Positions 33,961 through 42,981 of a DNA stretch of 64,000 nucleotides are shown here, in pieces; position 1 is the first letter of the stretch, and each line of letters opens with the position of its first letter. Position numbers and translations under genes: made by a program. The stretch is taken from NCBI GenBank assembly GCA_910589035.1, contig CAJUSI010000026.1, positions 1 through 64,000 of the forward strand, in the 5' to 3' direction. Source of the stretch: an uncultured Acetatifactor sp. (GTDB lineage Bacteria; Bacillota; Clostridia; Lachnospirales; Lachnospiraceae). A model generated the notes under the pieces. It was not told where the DNA came from, searched no databases, and saw only the letters and a list, made by a program, of their open reading frames with translations.

Positions 33961-36159
33961 ATGGAAAACGTCTTGCAGACGGCCGACAGGCTATTCCAAA
34001 ACCGTTATATCATTTCCATTAAAAAGGCATTTACCATCACGCTTCCTGTAATCATCCTGGGCTCGATAGCATCGCTGGTGAATAATATGCCCATTAATAT
34101 AGTACAGGCAGGTCTGTCCACTCCGGCCGGACAGGTGATCCGGGCTGTAAACGGCGCGATCTGGCTGGGCAGCACAGCCGTCATGGCGATTTTGATTGCA
34201 TGGACTTTGGGCTATTATCTCGGTAATACCTATAAACTGAACAGCGCTCTCTCGGCCCTCACAAGTGTATCCGCCTATCTGAGCATTTGCGTCACAACCT
34301 CGGATGGCGGCATCTCGCTGAGCCGATTGGGCTCCAGCGGGCTTTTTGGAGCGATTCTGATCGCGATTCTGGCCACCGAGCTGTACCGTGCCTTTTCCTT
34401 TCTGAAAATCAATATTTCGGAAGATACGGCGGAGGAGGTGCGGCAAATGTTCGCAGCTCTCATCCCCGTCATGCTGTCCGTCTTCTGCATTGCCCTCACA
34501 AACGGCATCGTATTGACGGCCTCCGGCAAAGGGGTTGATGAGTGGATTTATACTGCCCTGTCGTTTCTTTTTTCATCGGCCGATGGAGGCGGGCTCGTCG
34601 GTACCTTGTTTCTGGTATTCGGCATCCATATTTTCTGGTTCTTTGGCATTCACGGCGGAAATGTGATGGACAGCATCATGGTCAGCGCTTTCGGCGAGAA
34701 TCTCATCCATAATATGGACCAGTATGCCTTGCATCACAATGCCTTCGACGGGCAGCTTGCCATTATCAGCAAGGGCTTTCTGGATACTTTTGTATTTATG
34801 GGAGGAGCGGGGACATCGCTGTGCATTATTATCGCGGTATTCATCATTGCCAGGAGCCGGTATATGCGCGGCATCGCCAAAATGGGCGGTATATTCGCAC
34901 TCTTCAACATGAATGAAATTGTGTTGTTCGGCTTCCCTGTAATCCTGAGCCCTATTTTGCTGATCCCTTTCCTGCTTACGCCGCTGACGGTGACGCTGAT
35001 TTCGTGGGGCGCCATGTCTCTTGGACTGGTTGCGCGAGTGGTGACAGAGGTGCATTGGGCAATGCCCCCTTTGATCAGCGGATATTTGGCAACCGGCGGG
35101 CATCTGTCAGGCAGCATTCTCCAGATGATCAATATTACGGCAGGCATCCTGATTTATCTGCCATTTATCCGTTTGATGGACAGACGGGCAATGCAAAAGG
35201 AATCCCTGAAGGACGACGATACGGCTCTGTTAAAAAATACACTGAATACGGTGGTTGAGAAAATCCATAGTTCCACGGGTGAAATCCATGGGGAGATTAC
35301 AGATTTCTCAATCGTGCTGGGAAGCGTCGTCAGAGATTTGAATGTGCTCTCTGCTCAGATGCAGCAACAGGTGCAATCGATGCATACCTGTGACGAATAT
35401 ATGCGGACCATTGATACCTTGGTGGGCAGCACAGATACCGGCATAAAAATCGTCCTGCAGAATATGGAAAAAACGGACACACTGTCCATGACAGGTGCGC
35501 AAAACTTGCAGCAGGCGATGCAGGGGATGGAGGAAACCCTCCTCTCCGCACAAAAACATAATGAACTGGCCAGCCAGCTTAATCTGCGCTGTGAGCAGAT
35601 CATTGGAATCTTAAAAAGCATTGAGGACATATCCTTGCAGACGGCTGCTCTTTCGCCCGATGCCTCGATTGAGGTGACATGCACCGATGTCCCTGGCAAA
35701 GAGCTGTCCGTGATGGCCGCCAAAATAAAAGATTTGTCGGAAACAACAGCGGGAGCTGTTTCCGATATTAAGGGTTTGTTACAGGGGATGAAAGGGGATA
35801 CCTCTGACATGATTGAGCAATCTGAAGTCAGTCTGAGGCAGGCAGAAACCGGACGGCAGCAGGTGATCGACGCTGACCGGCTGTTCGGTGAAATCGTGAG
35901 GAATATTCACGATATTCAAGTACAGTGCCATACGGTTCTTAAGCACGGCGGCGAGATAATGGGCGAAGTGCAGAAAATCAATGAACAAATCCGTGCAGCC
36001 AGCCATTTCTTTGCTGAAACGGCATCCCATACGTCTAAAATGGCTGCAGAGGTTCTCAACAGATCGGAGGAGTCCAAGGAAATGATGCATAAGCTGCGGA
36101 AGCTGAATGTGGAAACAAGCCTTTTGACAGAGAATGCGTTTGAGAACCTGGAAAGCTAA
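33961..36159 (+). CDS. PTS EIIC (cellobiose type) fused to chemoreceptor-like signalling domain
   Basis: A 732-residue chimera. Residues 1 to about 425 are a complete EIIC membrane transporter of the lactose/cellobiose/chitobiose class: FWFFGIHGGNVMDSIM and NMNEIVLFGFPVILSPILLIPFL are diagnostic. No EIIA or EIIB is attached or adjacent. Residues 430-732 are long amphipathic helices with a hairpin near 550-600. Its tip, IEDISLQTAALSPDASIE, then VPGKELSVMAAKIKDLSE, aligns with the MCP consensus QTNLLALNAAIEAARAGE and GFAVVA.EIR.LAE, but the residues that contact CheW/CheA are mostly replaced. It could be a sugar sensor built on a transporter. GGAGGG eight bases before the ATG decides the start. 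A terminator follows. Confidence 0.88.
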   Translation: MENVLQTADRLFQNRYIISIKKAFTITLPVIILGSIASLVNNMPINIVQAGLSTPAGQVIRAVNGAIWLGSTAVMAILIAWTLGYYLGNTYKLNSALSALTSVSAYLSICVTTSDGGISLSRLGSSGLFGAILIAILATELYRAFSFLKINISEDTAEEVRQMFAALIPVMLSVFCIALTNGIVLTASGKGVDEWIYTALSFLFSSADGGGLVGTLFLVFGIHIFWFFGIHGGNVMDSIMVSAFGENLIHNMDQYALHHNAFDGQLAIISKGFLDTFVFMGGAGTSLCIIIAVFIIARSRYMRGIAKMGGIFALFNMNEIVLFGFPVILSPILLIPFLLTPLTVTLISWGAMSLGLVARVVTEVHWAMPPLISGYLATGGHLSGSILQMINITAGILIYLPFIRLMDRRAMQKESLKDDDTALLKNTLNTVVEKIHSSTGEIHGEITDFSIVLGSVVRDLNVLSAQMQQQVQSMHTCDEYMRTIDTLVGSTDTGIKIVLQNMEKTDTLSMTGAQNLQQAMQGMEETLLSAQKHNELASQLNLRCEQIIGILKSIEDISLQTAALSPDASIEVTCTDVPGKELSVMAAKIKDLSETTAGAVSDIKGLLQGMKGDTSDMIEQSEVSLRQAETGRQQVIDADRLFGEIVRNIHDIQVQCHTVLKHGGEIMGEVQKINEQIRAASHFFAETASHTSKMAAEVLNRSEESKEMMHKLRKLNVETSLLTENAFENLES

Positions 36160-36191
36160 GTAATCTCAGGTGCTTGACAGAAATAATGAAT

Positions 36192-36235
36192 AAAAAGCAG
36201 CGCCCTCGCTCCGGTAAGGCAAGGCGCTGCTTTTT
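36192..36235 (+). terminator. Rho-independent terminator after EIIC fusion
   Basis: AAAAAGCAGCGCC pairs perfectly with GGCGCTGCTTTTT across an 18-base loop. The symmetrical A and T runs allow it to act in both directions, which suits the converging DUF1836 gene. Confidence 0.92.
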
Positions 36236-36263
36236 GTACTGAACTTACCTGCGCTTTTCCGTT

Positions 36264-36746
36264 TTATTTCAGCTTTTCAAAGCAATACCCCAGATAAATA
36301 ATATGTGACATGGCCGTAATGGCGCAGCGCAGTATCTTTTTCTCCTCGCTTGCGGTATGGCCCACGTCCTCCAGCCTGTCCTTCAGCCCGAAAATGTACT
36401 GCAGCATATTTTCCAGCTCCCGGCAGAAATAATCGTATGCTACACTGGTATCATAGGTCCGTCTCTGCATTTCAAAAAGCGTCTCAATATTATCCATCGG
36501 CAGCACATTCTTGGCCACGGACAGGAAGAACAGATAGGCGATCTGTTCCGCGTAATATTGCTTTTTCACCGGATTGGCAATATATCCCTTCTTCACATAG
36601 TTGCTGACCATGGAGGAAGTGATCTCCTGACATCCGAGCCCCCCCAGCACTCCATTGATATACTTCACCACCTGCTCCAGATAAAGCCCCATATCCGGTA
36701 GCTCCCGATACCGGGGCATATGGAATTCCTCAATATTAATACTCAT
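36264..36746 (-). CDS. DUF1836 domain protein
   Basis: A 160-residue protein matching the DUF1836 family of Firmicutes. The helical N-terminal part with LYLEQVVKYINGVLGGL, EITSSMVSNYVKKGYIANP and KKQYYAEQIAYLFFL looks like a helix-turn-helix of the MerR/Xre kind; the remainder is helical. A DNA-binding regulatory role is often suggested, but I know of no characterised target. It converges with the EIIC fusion, sharing the terminator region. Confidence 0.85.
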   Translation of the reverse strand: MSINIEEFHMPRYRELPDMGLYLEQVVKYINGVLGGLGCQEITSSMVSNYVKKGYIANPVKKQYYAEQIAYLFFLSVAKNVLPMDNIETLFEMQRRTYDTSVAYDYFCRELENMLQYIFGLKDRLEDVGHTASEEKKILRCAITAMSHIIYLGYCFEKLK

Positions 36747-36900
36747 GCCGCTCCCTCCCGGAATGCTTTCCCCCGGCTTTTCTTTCCATCCACCGTCACT
36801 TCTCTGAAATCACACATGCTGTCCGCCGGCACATCCGTCCCTATGCTTCATGTATTATATCTCCGTTTTTTATAATCGTCAATCATATCATGTAAACCGG

Positions 36901-36995
36901 GTTCTTTCCATGCTTTGTCGAAATGACAGTATTTTCAATTTGACAAGCACAGCATTTCAGGATATTTTGATTCGGAAATGCTTTTAAATCAGTAA
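36901..36995. repeat. Interspersed repeat (GTTCTTTCCAT family), copy 3, inverted
   Basis: GTTCTTTCCATGCTTTGTCG and the following 75 bases align with the reverse complement of 50810-50912, including GAAAT.ACA.TATT, the GGTATTTC/GCATTTC core and AATC.G.AAA. It lies between the DUF1836 and degV starts. Confidence 0.78.
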
Positions 36996-37049
36996 AGTTG
37001 AAGCCAGCGAACTACGACAGGAAGAACAGCGAAAAGAATCCAAAGCCAC

Positions 37050-37105
37050 TTGACAGGTTTTTGAAAAACTGATATAACTATGGTATGACAGGTTTTTGAA
37101 AAACC
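37050..37105 (+). promoter_or_regulatory. degV promoter with duplicated palindromic operator
   Basis: TTGACA (37050-37055), 17 bases and TATAAC (37073-37078) form the promoter. A 19-base sequence TGACAGGTTTTTGAAAAAC occurs at 37051-37069 and again at 37087-37105. Each holds a dyad; in the second it is GGTTTTTGAAAAACC, a perfect 7-1-7 palindrome. The copies flank the -10 and probable start site, as a repressor operator would. Confidence 0.65.
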
Positions 37106-37152
37106 GTTGTTATGTCTTTTTACACTATAATAATTCCTTTGGAGGTACTCCC

Positions 37153-37989
37153 ATGAAATATAAAATTGTATCCGATTCCTCATCCGATTTGCTGCATCTG
37201 GAGCAGGCTCCCTTTGCTTCCGTTCCCCTGCATATCATTGTGGGCTCCCACGAATTTATTGACGATGCCAACGTGGATCTGGCGGAGATGGATGAGGTGC
37301 TCGCCTCCCACAAGGGCCGTTCCGGCACGGCATGTCCCGGCGTGAACGACTGGCTGGAGGCATTCGGAGATGCGGAGGCGGTATTCTGTGTGACCATCAC
37401 AAGCGCCCTTTCCGGCAGCTACAATTCTGCCGTGTCGGCGAAAAAGGAATACGAAGAGCAGTTCCCGGGCCGATATGTCCATGTAATCGACTCCCTGTCC
37501 ACGGGCCCGGAAATGCAGCTGATTATAGAAAAGCTTCAGGAACTGATTGTGGCCGGCAGAGAACCGGAGGAAATCAGCAGTGAAATTACGGACTACATGC
37601 GCCATACCCGTCTCTTATTCTCTCTTGAAACCCTGACCAACCTGGCAAACAACGGGCGGATCAGCCCTGCGGTGGCGAAGCTGGCAGGCATACTGGGCAT
37701 CCGCCTGGTGGGGCAGGCCAGCCCTAAGGGAGAGCTGCAGATGCTGAACAAATGCCGGGGAAAGCAATGCGTCCTTTCCAGCATCCTGCGGCATATGCAG
37801 CGGATGGGCTACCAGGGCGGCAAGGTCCGCATCTCCCATAACGGCAATGAATCCTCCGCCGCAGAGCTGGCCGCCCAGATTAAAAAGCTTTTCCCCTCCT
37901 CCGATATCCGGGTAGGCGCAGCCCGCGCGCTCTGCAGCTTTTATGCGGAGAGAGGCGGCATCCTGGTGGGACTGGAAGGCTCCTTATAA
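37153..37989 (+). CDS. DegV family fatty-acid-binding protein
   Basis: A 278-residue DegV/FakB-fold protein. Members bind a fatty acid and some present it to FakA for phosphorylation. The N-terminal MKYKIVSDSSSDL, TACPGVNDWLEAFGDAE with the conserved acyl-binding Ser/Thr region, VTITSALSGSYNSA and VIDSLSTGPEM are typical. TTTGGAGG lies seven bases before the ATG. No FakA gene is in the window. The promoter carries a duplicated palindrome that may be its operator. Confidence 0.9.
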   Translation: MKYKIVSDSSSDLLHLEQAPFASVPLHIIVGSHEFIDDANVDLAEMDEVLASHKGRSGTACPGVNDWLEAFGDAEAVFCVTITSALSGSYNSAVSAKKEYEEQFPGRYVHVIDSLSTGPEMQLIIEKLQELIVAGREPEEISSEITDYMRHTRLLFSLETLTNLANNGRISPAVAKLAGILGIRLVGQASPKGELQMLNKCRGKQCVLSSILRHMQRMGYQGGKVRISHNGNESSAAELAAQIKKLFPSSDIRVGAARALCSFYAERGGILVGLEGSL

Positions 37990-37998
37990 GTATCGCTG

Positions 37999-40197
37999 TT
38001 ATAAGCTTCCCTTCTCCCGGTAGAACCAGTTTCGCAGGGTAATGATGTCCTTGGGGAGGTTCTCCGTATCCTCCGCGTCATGCAGCTTTTTGACCCAGGC
38101 GTAATATTCGTTGGCAAGGGGTGTGGTCAGGGCGGAAGTCCTGGTAATATACCCCTTCCGGATTGCCTCATGGGATACGCCCCGTAAGAATTTCCAGAAA
38201 TTATAATAGCTCAGCTTCAGCTTGGTCATATAGCCCGCGCTGTCCTCGATGACAAAGCCCTCCACCCTGCGGCCCATATACTCATAATCCTCTTCCAGAA
38301 CCTCATAATACCAGTCGAAGAATTCCTGCCAGCTTGCGATCTCATAAGCCTTCTCCTTCGTCTCCAGGCCGAACATACCCGCCACATGGCACATATCCTC
38401 ATAGGTATACCGGGCAAATTCCATGCTGTTTTTCACGATATCCAGCAGGAACAAACGGTTTCCCGGATACTCAATGATATGGGGATCATGCTCCATATCC
38501 ACGCATTCGAACACAAAGGATACCTCCTTCTCCCTGAGATACGCCTTCAGCTCCTCCAGCTTTTCCGGGGAGAGCATTTCCAGAAGCATGGCCTTCAGCC
38601 ACTGGGCATACTGCCCGTCTATGACGGATTTGCTGGCCACCAGAAGGTCGTCCTCGTACTCATGATAGCTCACGATCCCCAGGAACCCGTTCTCCTTCAC
38701 ATAGGCAGTCACCGGGAACCGGAGCCTGTGCTGAAGCATGTCGAATTTTGTCTCCGGGCGCTCGTTGATATTGAAAAATTTGTCGTAGGCCCTGGCCGCC
38801 ACCTTTCCCTTCTGAGTATCCAGATACAGTCCCCTGGCTTTCGTGGTCTGGGCGTCCCAGACTCTGTCATAGAAGGCCTTATCCGTATAATTGAAGGAGG
38901 AGATACTGCCGAATTTCTTCTCCATAATATACCTGTTTGCCCGCAGCGCAATAATGGTGTCCGCCACGGAGCTTTCGGCCACCGTCTGCTCCTGCTGCAT
39001 TTCGGGGGTTTTGTACACCGTATTCTCTGTCTCGATGCAGTGAATTCCCTCACCGTCCACCTGAACGCAGCGCAGGCACCCGCCGTATTCCACCTGTCCC
39101 TCCAGGTTGAACACCCTGTCGTTGACCATGGTCGGAAGCTCCTTGGTATTCCGGTGGCCGTGAATCTGATAAAAATTATTCGGCGTGGTGTCAAAAAAGG
39201 TCTCCGCGATTTTCTCGAAGTCATTGTAATCGCCCACTCCCTTGATCATCTGCTCCGTGGCTGTGAAGGACAGATTTTCCGGCACGGTGCTCAGGCCCGC
39301 ATGGGTGACCAGGAAGACCTTCTCCCCGTATTTATAATAAGCGCACTGGCCGAACTTTCTGTAGAGCTGGCGCACATCCTTCCTGCTGAGCCTTGCGGCC
39401 TCCAGGGCGGGCTTCGTGATCAGCTCAAATTCTTTCGAACGGCCCACGCAGTCGTTTGCCCACAGCCACAGCCATCTCTCGTGATTGCCCTCCAGCATCA
39501 GCACGTTCTTCCTGTGCATAATGGAAATCAGGAACTTCACCACCTCCGCGTTTTCCACGCCCCTGTCGATATAGTCCCCCACGAAAATGTACATCTCGTC
39601 GTCCTTTATGCCGCCGTTGTCCTCCAGATATTTCTGCAGGACCGTATTGCAGCCGTGGATATCCCCGATATGATGCACCTTTTTATAGGCGGACATGTCA
39701 AACATCCTGGTCCAGATGGCGTCAAGCTCATCCGGCCTGATCACCTTGATGCCCGAGGGAATCTTCTGGGTCCGGAACCGGGAATACATATTGTCGATGA
39801 CCGCCTCCGGCACCTTCTTGAAGGGCTCCCTGCCCGCGTTCCTGCGCTTCACCTCCTCTATGGGAATATCCGTGAAGTCCACACAGTAAATCCGATACCT
39901 GTAGGTTTCGCACATCTCCCTGTACCGGTTCATCTCGCTGGTCTTGGAATTGGTGGCATCGATCACCGTAAAATCGCCCCTCTGCATTCGGATCTCCAGA
40001 ATCCCGAACAGCGTCTTCCATACCACGCCGTCGTTGGCCTGGCTGATTCCATACGTGCCGTCCGTCAGCATCACGGGACTCTGGCAGAGCAGCCTGATAT
40101 CATCCGCGGACAAAGTATAGGGCTGCAATCCGTGCTGCCGAATCCAGGTGGATTTCCCGCAGCTTGCGGAGCCCCTTAACAAAAGTAAAATCCTCAT
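37999..40197 (-). CDS. Polynucleotide kinase-phosphatase with RNA ligase domain
   Basis: A 732-residue three-domain RNA-repair enzyme. Residues 1-165 are a P-loop 5'-OH kinase (RGSASCGKSTWIRQ, VIDATNSKTSEMN). Residues 180-430 are a calcineurin-type phosphatase with the full metal set GDIHGC, GDYIDRG, GNHERW, THAGLS and HGHRNT. Residues 480-732 look like an ATP-dependent ligase: the AMP-accepting Lys in TAYVKENGFLG (a KxNG form of KxDG), GRRVEGFVIED (motif IV) and MTKLKLSYY (motif V). This is the layout of bacterial Pnkp, which heals and seals broken RNA. No Hen1 partner is next to it. The AraC-family gene lies upstream. Confidence 0.85.
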   Translation of the reverse strand: MRILLLLRGSASCGKSTWIRQHGLQPYTLSADDIRLLCQSPVMLTDGTYGISQANDGVVWKTLFGILEIRMQRGDFTVIDATNSKTSEMNRYREMCETYRYRIYCVDFTDIPIEEVKRRNAGREPFKKVPEAVIDNMYSRFRTQKIPSGIKVIRPDELDAIWTRMFDMSAYKKVHHIGDIHGCNTVLQKYLEDNGGIKDDEMYIFVGDYIDRGVENAEVVKFLISIMHRKNVLMLEGNHERWLWLWANDCVGRSKEFELITKPALEAARLSRKDVRQLYRKFGQCAYYKYGEKVFLVTHAGLSTVPENLSFTATEQMIKGVGDYNDFEKIAETFFDTTPNNFYQIHGHRNTKELPTMVNDRVFNLEGQVEYGGCLRCVQVDGEGIHCIETENTVYKTPEMQQEQTVAESSVADTIIALRANRYIMEKKFGSISSFNYTDKAFYDRVWDAQTTKARGLYLDTQKGKVAARAYDKFFNINERPETKFDMLQHRLRFPVTAYVKENGFLGIVSYHEYEDDLLVASKSVIDGQYAQWLKAMLLEMLSPEKLEELKAYLREKEVSFVFECVDMEHDPHIIEYPGNRLFLLDIVKNSMEFARYTYEDMCHVAGMFGLETKEKAYEIASWQEFFDWYYEVLEEDYEYMGRRVEGFVIEDSAGYMTKLKLSYYNFWKFLRGVSHEAIRKGYITRTSALTTPLANEYYAWVKKLHDAEDTENLPKDIITLRNWFYREKGSL

Positions 40198-40497
40198 TCT
40201 CTTTCTGCCTTTCCTGTATTTTATACTGCTTAACAATTTCACTTGCCGCGAAACCAGACTGCATAACGCTGACTGGTTCCATCGCATGAATACATTAGGC
40301 AGCGATATGCAGTATAATAAACTTCCCCGGTGCAAGCACTCAAACACCACAGGGGTGTTTGCCTCCTGCTTCGCAGGAGCGGGGTATTCGCCCCAGCCTC
40401 GCTACGCTCGGTGCCGGTTTGCGCGATGCAAGCATCGGGAAATATACCCTTAATGACTCAAAATCGTAATCACGGCAGCATTCCGCAACCGTTTACC
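40198..40497. other. Gap with a cluster of small palindromes
   Basis: Between the AraC-type gene and the RNA-repair gene. Within 40342-40437 are CAAACACC..GGTGTTTG, CTCCTGC-TTC-GCAGGAG, GGGG..CCCC and CGATGC-AA-GCATCG in succession. This could be a structured RNA leader, a terminator cluster or a decayed repeat. No gene is supported. Confidence 0.6.
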
Positions 40498-41397
40498 TTA
40501 TTGCTTTTCCCCCGCTTTCAACAGCTGCGCAATCAGCTGCTCCACCTCCTGGAGCTGTCCGCGGGAATTCTCCCTGTGGCTCTGCCTGCGGTACTGAGTG
40601 GGGGACATCCCCTTCATGGCCCGGAAAGCCTTGGTGAAAACCAGGGCGTCGCTGTAGCCGCAGGACAATGCGATGCTCTCTATGGGGTAGGAAGTAGAGT
40701 CCAGAAGCTCCCCGGCCTTGGAAATACGGAATGTGGTGAGAAATTTTTGAGGAGACATGCCCAGATAGTTCCGGAACAGTGTGTATAGATAACTTCTGTT
40801 GACACATACATAATCCGCCACGTCCGTAACCTTGATGGGATTACAATAATTGCTCTGGATAAAGGTCACGGCCCGCCGCACATACTGGTTCCCCTTATCC
40901 TCCTCTTCCCCGGCCACCACGCCGGCGCTCTGTGCCAGAACGGACAGAAAGACGCCCAGCTGCCCGTTCCGGCGCAGGTCATTGGCAATGCCGAAGGTAT
41001 TGTGCTCCATCATGTCCCGGACGATGGAATAAAGCTCCTGATCCTTGTCGCAGGAAAATATGGGATGCCTTGCCGACAATCCCATGGCGCTTAAGTATTC
41101 CCCGGCCCTGCTGCCGCCGAAGCCCACCCACAGGTAGGTCCAGGGTTCCTTTTCGTCCGCCTGATAGAATGCCAGCTCATTGGGCTGTATCAGGAAGCCG
41201 TATCCCGCCTCCAGACGGTATTCCTTGTCATGAAAGCGGAACAGCCCCCTGCCGTCCAGCACATAGTGAATCAGGTAGTGGGGCTTGGAGGCCGGCCCGA
41301 AGCTGTGAAGGCTCTCCGTCCGGGAGCAGCCGCAGCAGTTTACGTACAGGCTCCCCATCCTGTCATTTTCAAAATCCAGCTTAAACGCTTTCTCCAT
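40498..41397 (-). CDS. AraC-family transcriptional regulator
   Basis: A 299-residue regulator. The N-terminal cupin-like sensor includes HYVLDGRGLFRFHDKEYRLEAGYGFLIQPNEL, a sugar-binding type. The C-terminal pair of helix-turn-helix motifs shows VTDVADYVCVNRSYLYTLFRNYLGMSPQKFL and IESIALSCGYSDALVFTKAFRAMKGMSPTQYR. The start MEKAFKL is chosen because the longer frame runs back into the 120-bp element. Its target is unknown; the downstream RNA-repair gene is separated by 300 bases. Confidence 0.92.
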   Translation of the reverse strand: MEKAFKLDFENDRMGSLYVNCCGCSRTESLHSFGPASKPHYLIHYVLDGRGLFRFHDKEYRLEAGYGFLIQPNELAFYQADEKEPWTYLWVGFGGSRAGEYLSAMGLSARHPIFSCDKDQELYSIVRDMMEHNTFGIANDLRRNGQLGVFLSVLAQSAGVVAGEEEDKGNQYVRRAVTFIQSNYCNPIKVTDVADYVCVNRSYLYTLFRNYLGMSPQKFLTTFRISKAGELLDSTSYPIESIALSCGYSDALVFTKAFRAMKGMSPTQYRRQSHRENSRGQLQEVEQLIAQLLKAGEKQ

Positions 41398-41427
41398 ACA
41401 AGAGGTTAACTCCTTTTTTCCTATATA

Positions 41428-41547
41428 CTCCCGGAGTCTCCTTTCCGGTTTCTGCGGAGCTTCCCGGAAATGATTTCCACAGATTCCCCCACACCTCCGA
41501 CCCATGATTCGGCACAAGCCTGATTCTCCCTTCCAAGATTCCGGGAG
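41428..41547. repeat. 120-bp inverted-end element, full copy
   Basis: CTCCCGGAGTC at the left and GATTCCGGGAG at the right are inverted repeats with one mismatch. The interior shares TTCCGGTTTCTGC.GAGCTTCCCGGAA-type sequence and ATTCGGCACAAGCCTGATTCT with the other copies. It sits upstream of the AraC-type gene. Confidence 0.85.
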
Positions 41548-41632
41548 GCCATCTATGGCTCCTGCCGGGAGGAAGACCTTCCCTGGCGGGTGTCACCCCC
41601 GTCCGGAAAAGCTCTCCATTTCTCTTTCTCAC

Positions 41633-42769
41633 TTAAATGACAAACTCCTTCTTCTCCAGATCCGCCTGCACCTTCGCCAGATCCTCCCGGATATGCAGCT
41701 TCTGAGGGCAGGCCTTCTCGCATTTACCGCATTTGACGCAGTTCTTCGCCTGCTTTGCATCCCCCAGGTTTCTCTCCCAGCTGCCCTTGACCATGTTATA
41801 ATTCTGGTACATATGATAGGTATTCCACACCCTGAAGTTCCCCGGAATATCCACTCCCGCAGGACAGGGCATGCAATAGCCGCATCCCGTGCAGCCGTTT
41901 TGCACACGGCTGTTGATCAGCGCCACGATTCCGTCTATGGTCTCTTTCTCCTCCTCAGAGAGGGGCTTAAACTCCGAAAAAGTCTTCAGATTGTCCTCCA
42001 CCTGCTCCATGGTGGACATACCACTTAATATCACCTTCACATTGGGCAGGCTCCCCACCCACCGCAGGGCAAAGGAAGCGGCAGAAGCCTCCGGATCCAG
42101 GGAACGGAACTTCTCCGTAATATCATCCGCGAAGGCTGCCAGGGAGCCTCCCTTCACCGGTTCCATAATTACCAGCGGAATCTTTTTTTCCTCTGTAAGC
42201 CTGTATCCCTTAAGCCCTGCCTGACTCTCCGCATCCATATAGTTTAACTGGATCTGGCAGAAATCCCAGTCCCGGTAATTCAGGATCTCCTCAAATGCTT
42301 CATAGCCGTCATGAAAGGAGAATCCCAGATATCTTATCCGACCTTCCGCCTTTAACCCTTCCAGGATCTCCACAACTCCCATCTCCGCCATTCTATGAAA
42401 GCTGTCTTTGTTCAATGCATGCATCAGATAGAAATCTATGTAATCCGTTTGCAGCTTCCCCAGCTGCTCTTCAAACAGCTTCATCACATCCTCTTTTTCC
42501 TTCACATTCCAGCAGGGCAGCTTTGTAGCCAGGTAAAAAGAGCTTCTGTCATACTTGCTCAATACCTTTCCCACAAAGGTCTCGCTCTCCCCTCCGTGAT
42601 ACGGATATGCGGTATCGATATAGTTTACCCCGGCCGCAATGGCTTTGTCCATCATCTGCTCCGCCAGCGGCTCATCGATTTTGCCCTCCGCCGTAACAGG
42701 GAAGCGCATACAGCCAAATCCCAGCAGGGAAGTCTCAATACCCAGATTTTCCATTTTTCTTTTTTCCAT
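41633..42769 (-). CDS. Aldo/keto reductase with C-terminal 4Fe-4S domain
   Basis: A 378-residue enzyme. The TIM-barrel aldo/keto reductase part has the catalytic Asp/Tyr in NYIDTAYPYHGG, Lys in FYLATKLPCW and His in YLMHALNKDSFH. The last 95 residues carry Cys motifs: CTGCGYCMPCPAGVDIP and CVKCGKCEKACPQKL, the latter a 4Fe-4S cluster motif. Such ferredoxin-tailed oxidoreductases are common in strict anaerobes; substrates are rarely known. AAGGAGG lies nine bases before the chosen ATG. Confidence 0.92.
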   Translation of the reverse strand: MEKRKMENLGIETSLLGFGCMRFPVTAEGKIDEPLAEQMMDKAIAAGVNYIDTAYPYHGGESETFVGKVLSKYDRSSFYLATKLPCWNVKEKEDVMKLFEEQLGKLQTDYIDFYLMHALNKDSFHRMAEMGVVEILEGLKAEGRIRYLGFSFHDGYEAFEEILNYRDWDFCQIQLNYMDAESQAGLKGYRLTEEKKIPLVIMEPVKGGSLAAFADDITEKFRSLDPEASAASFALRWVGSLPNVKVILSGMSTMEQVEDNLKTFSEFKPLSEEEKETIDGIVALINSRVQNGCTGCGYCMPCPAGVDIPGNFRVWNTYHMYQNYNMVKGSWERNLGDAKQAKNCVKCGKCEKACPQKLHIREDLAKVQADLEKKEFVI

Positions 42770-42799
42770 TTTCGTGTCCTCCTTATCGTGACTCATATA

Positions 42800-42893
42800 C
42801 TCTCGGAATCTTTCTTCCGCTTTCCGGAAGCCTTTTTCACTGGTTCCGACCCGTGAATCGGCACAAGCCTGATTCTGTCTGCCTGGTTTCCTC
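42800..42893. repeat. 120-bp inverted-end element, partial copy
   Basis: CTCTCGGAATC and TTCTTCCGCTTTCCGGAAGC, then CGGCACAAGCCTGATTCT, match the full copies. The right inverted end is degenerate. It sits just before the aldo/keto reductase gene. Confidence 0.75.
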
Positions 42894-42981
42894 CAGCCTT
42901 TTGCGCCGGCTTTTTATTGTTTGCGCCGGCTTCTTCCCATCAGCTTTTGGTTGTATGATACTGTCCTTTCATATCGTTTTC

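Noticed and set aside
38386..40179. 597-codon plus-strand frame
   Set aside because: It lies wholly opposite the kinase-phosphatase-ligase gene, whose catalytic motifs are intact.
40435..40520. Fifth 85-bp element beginning TCGGGAAATA
   Set aside because: Only one end matches; the ACAATAT and CATATATTG landmarks and the right end are absent.
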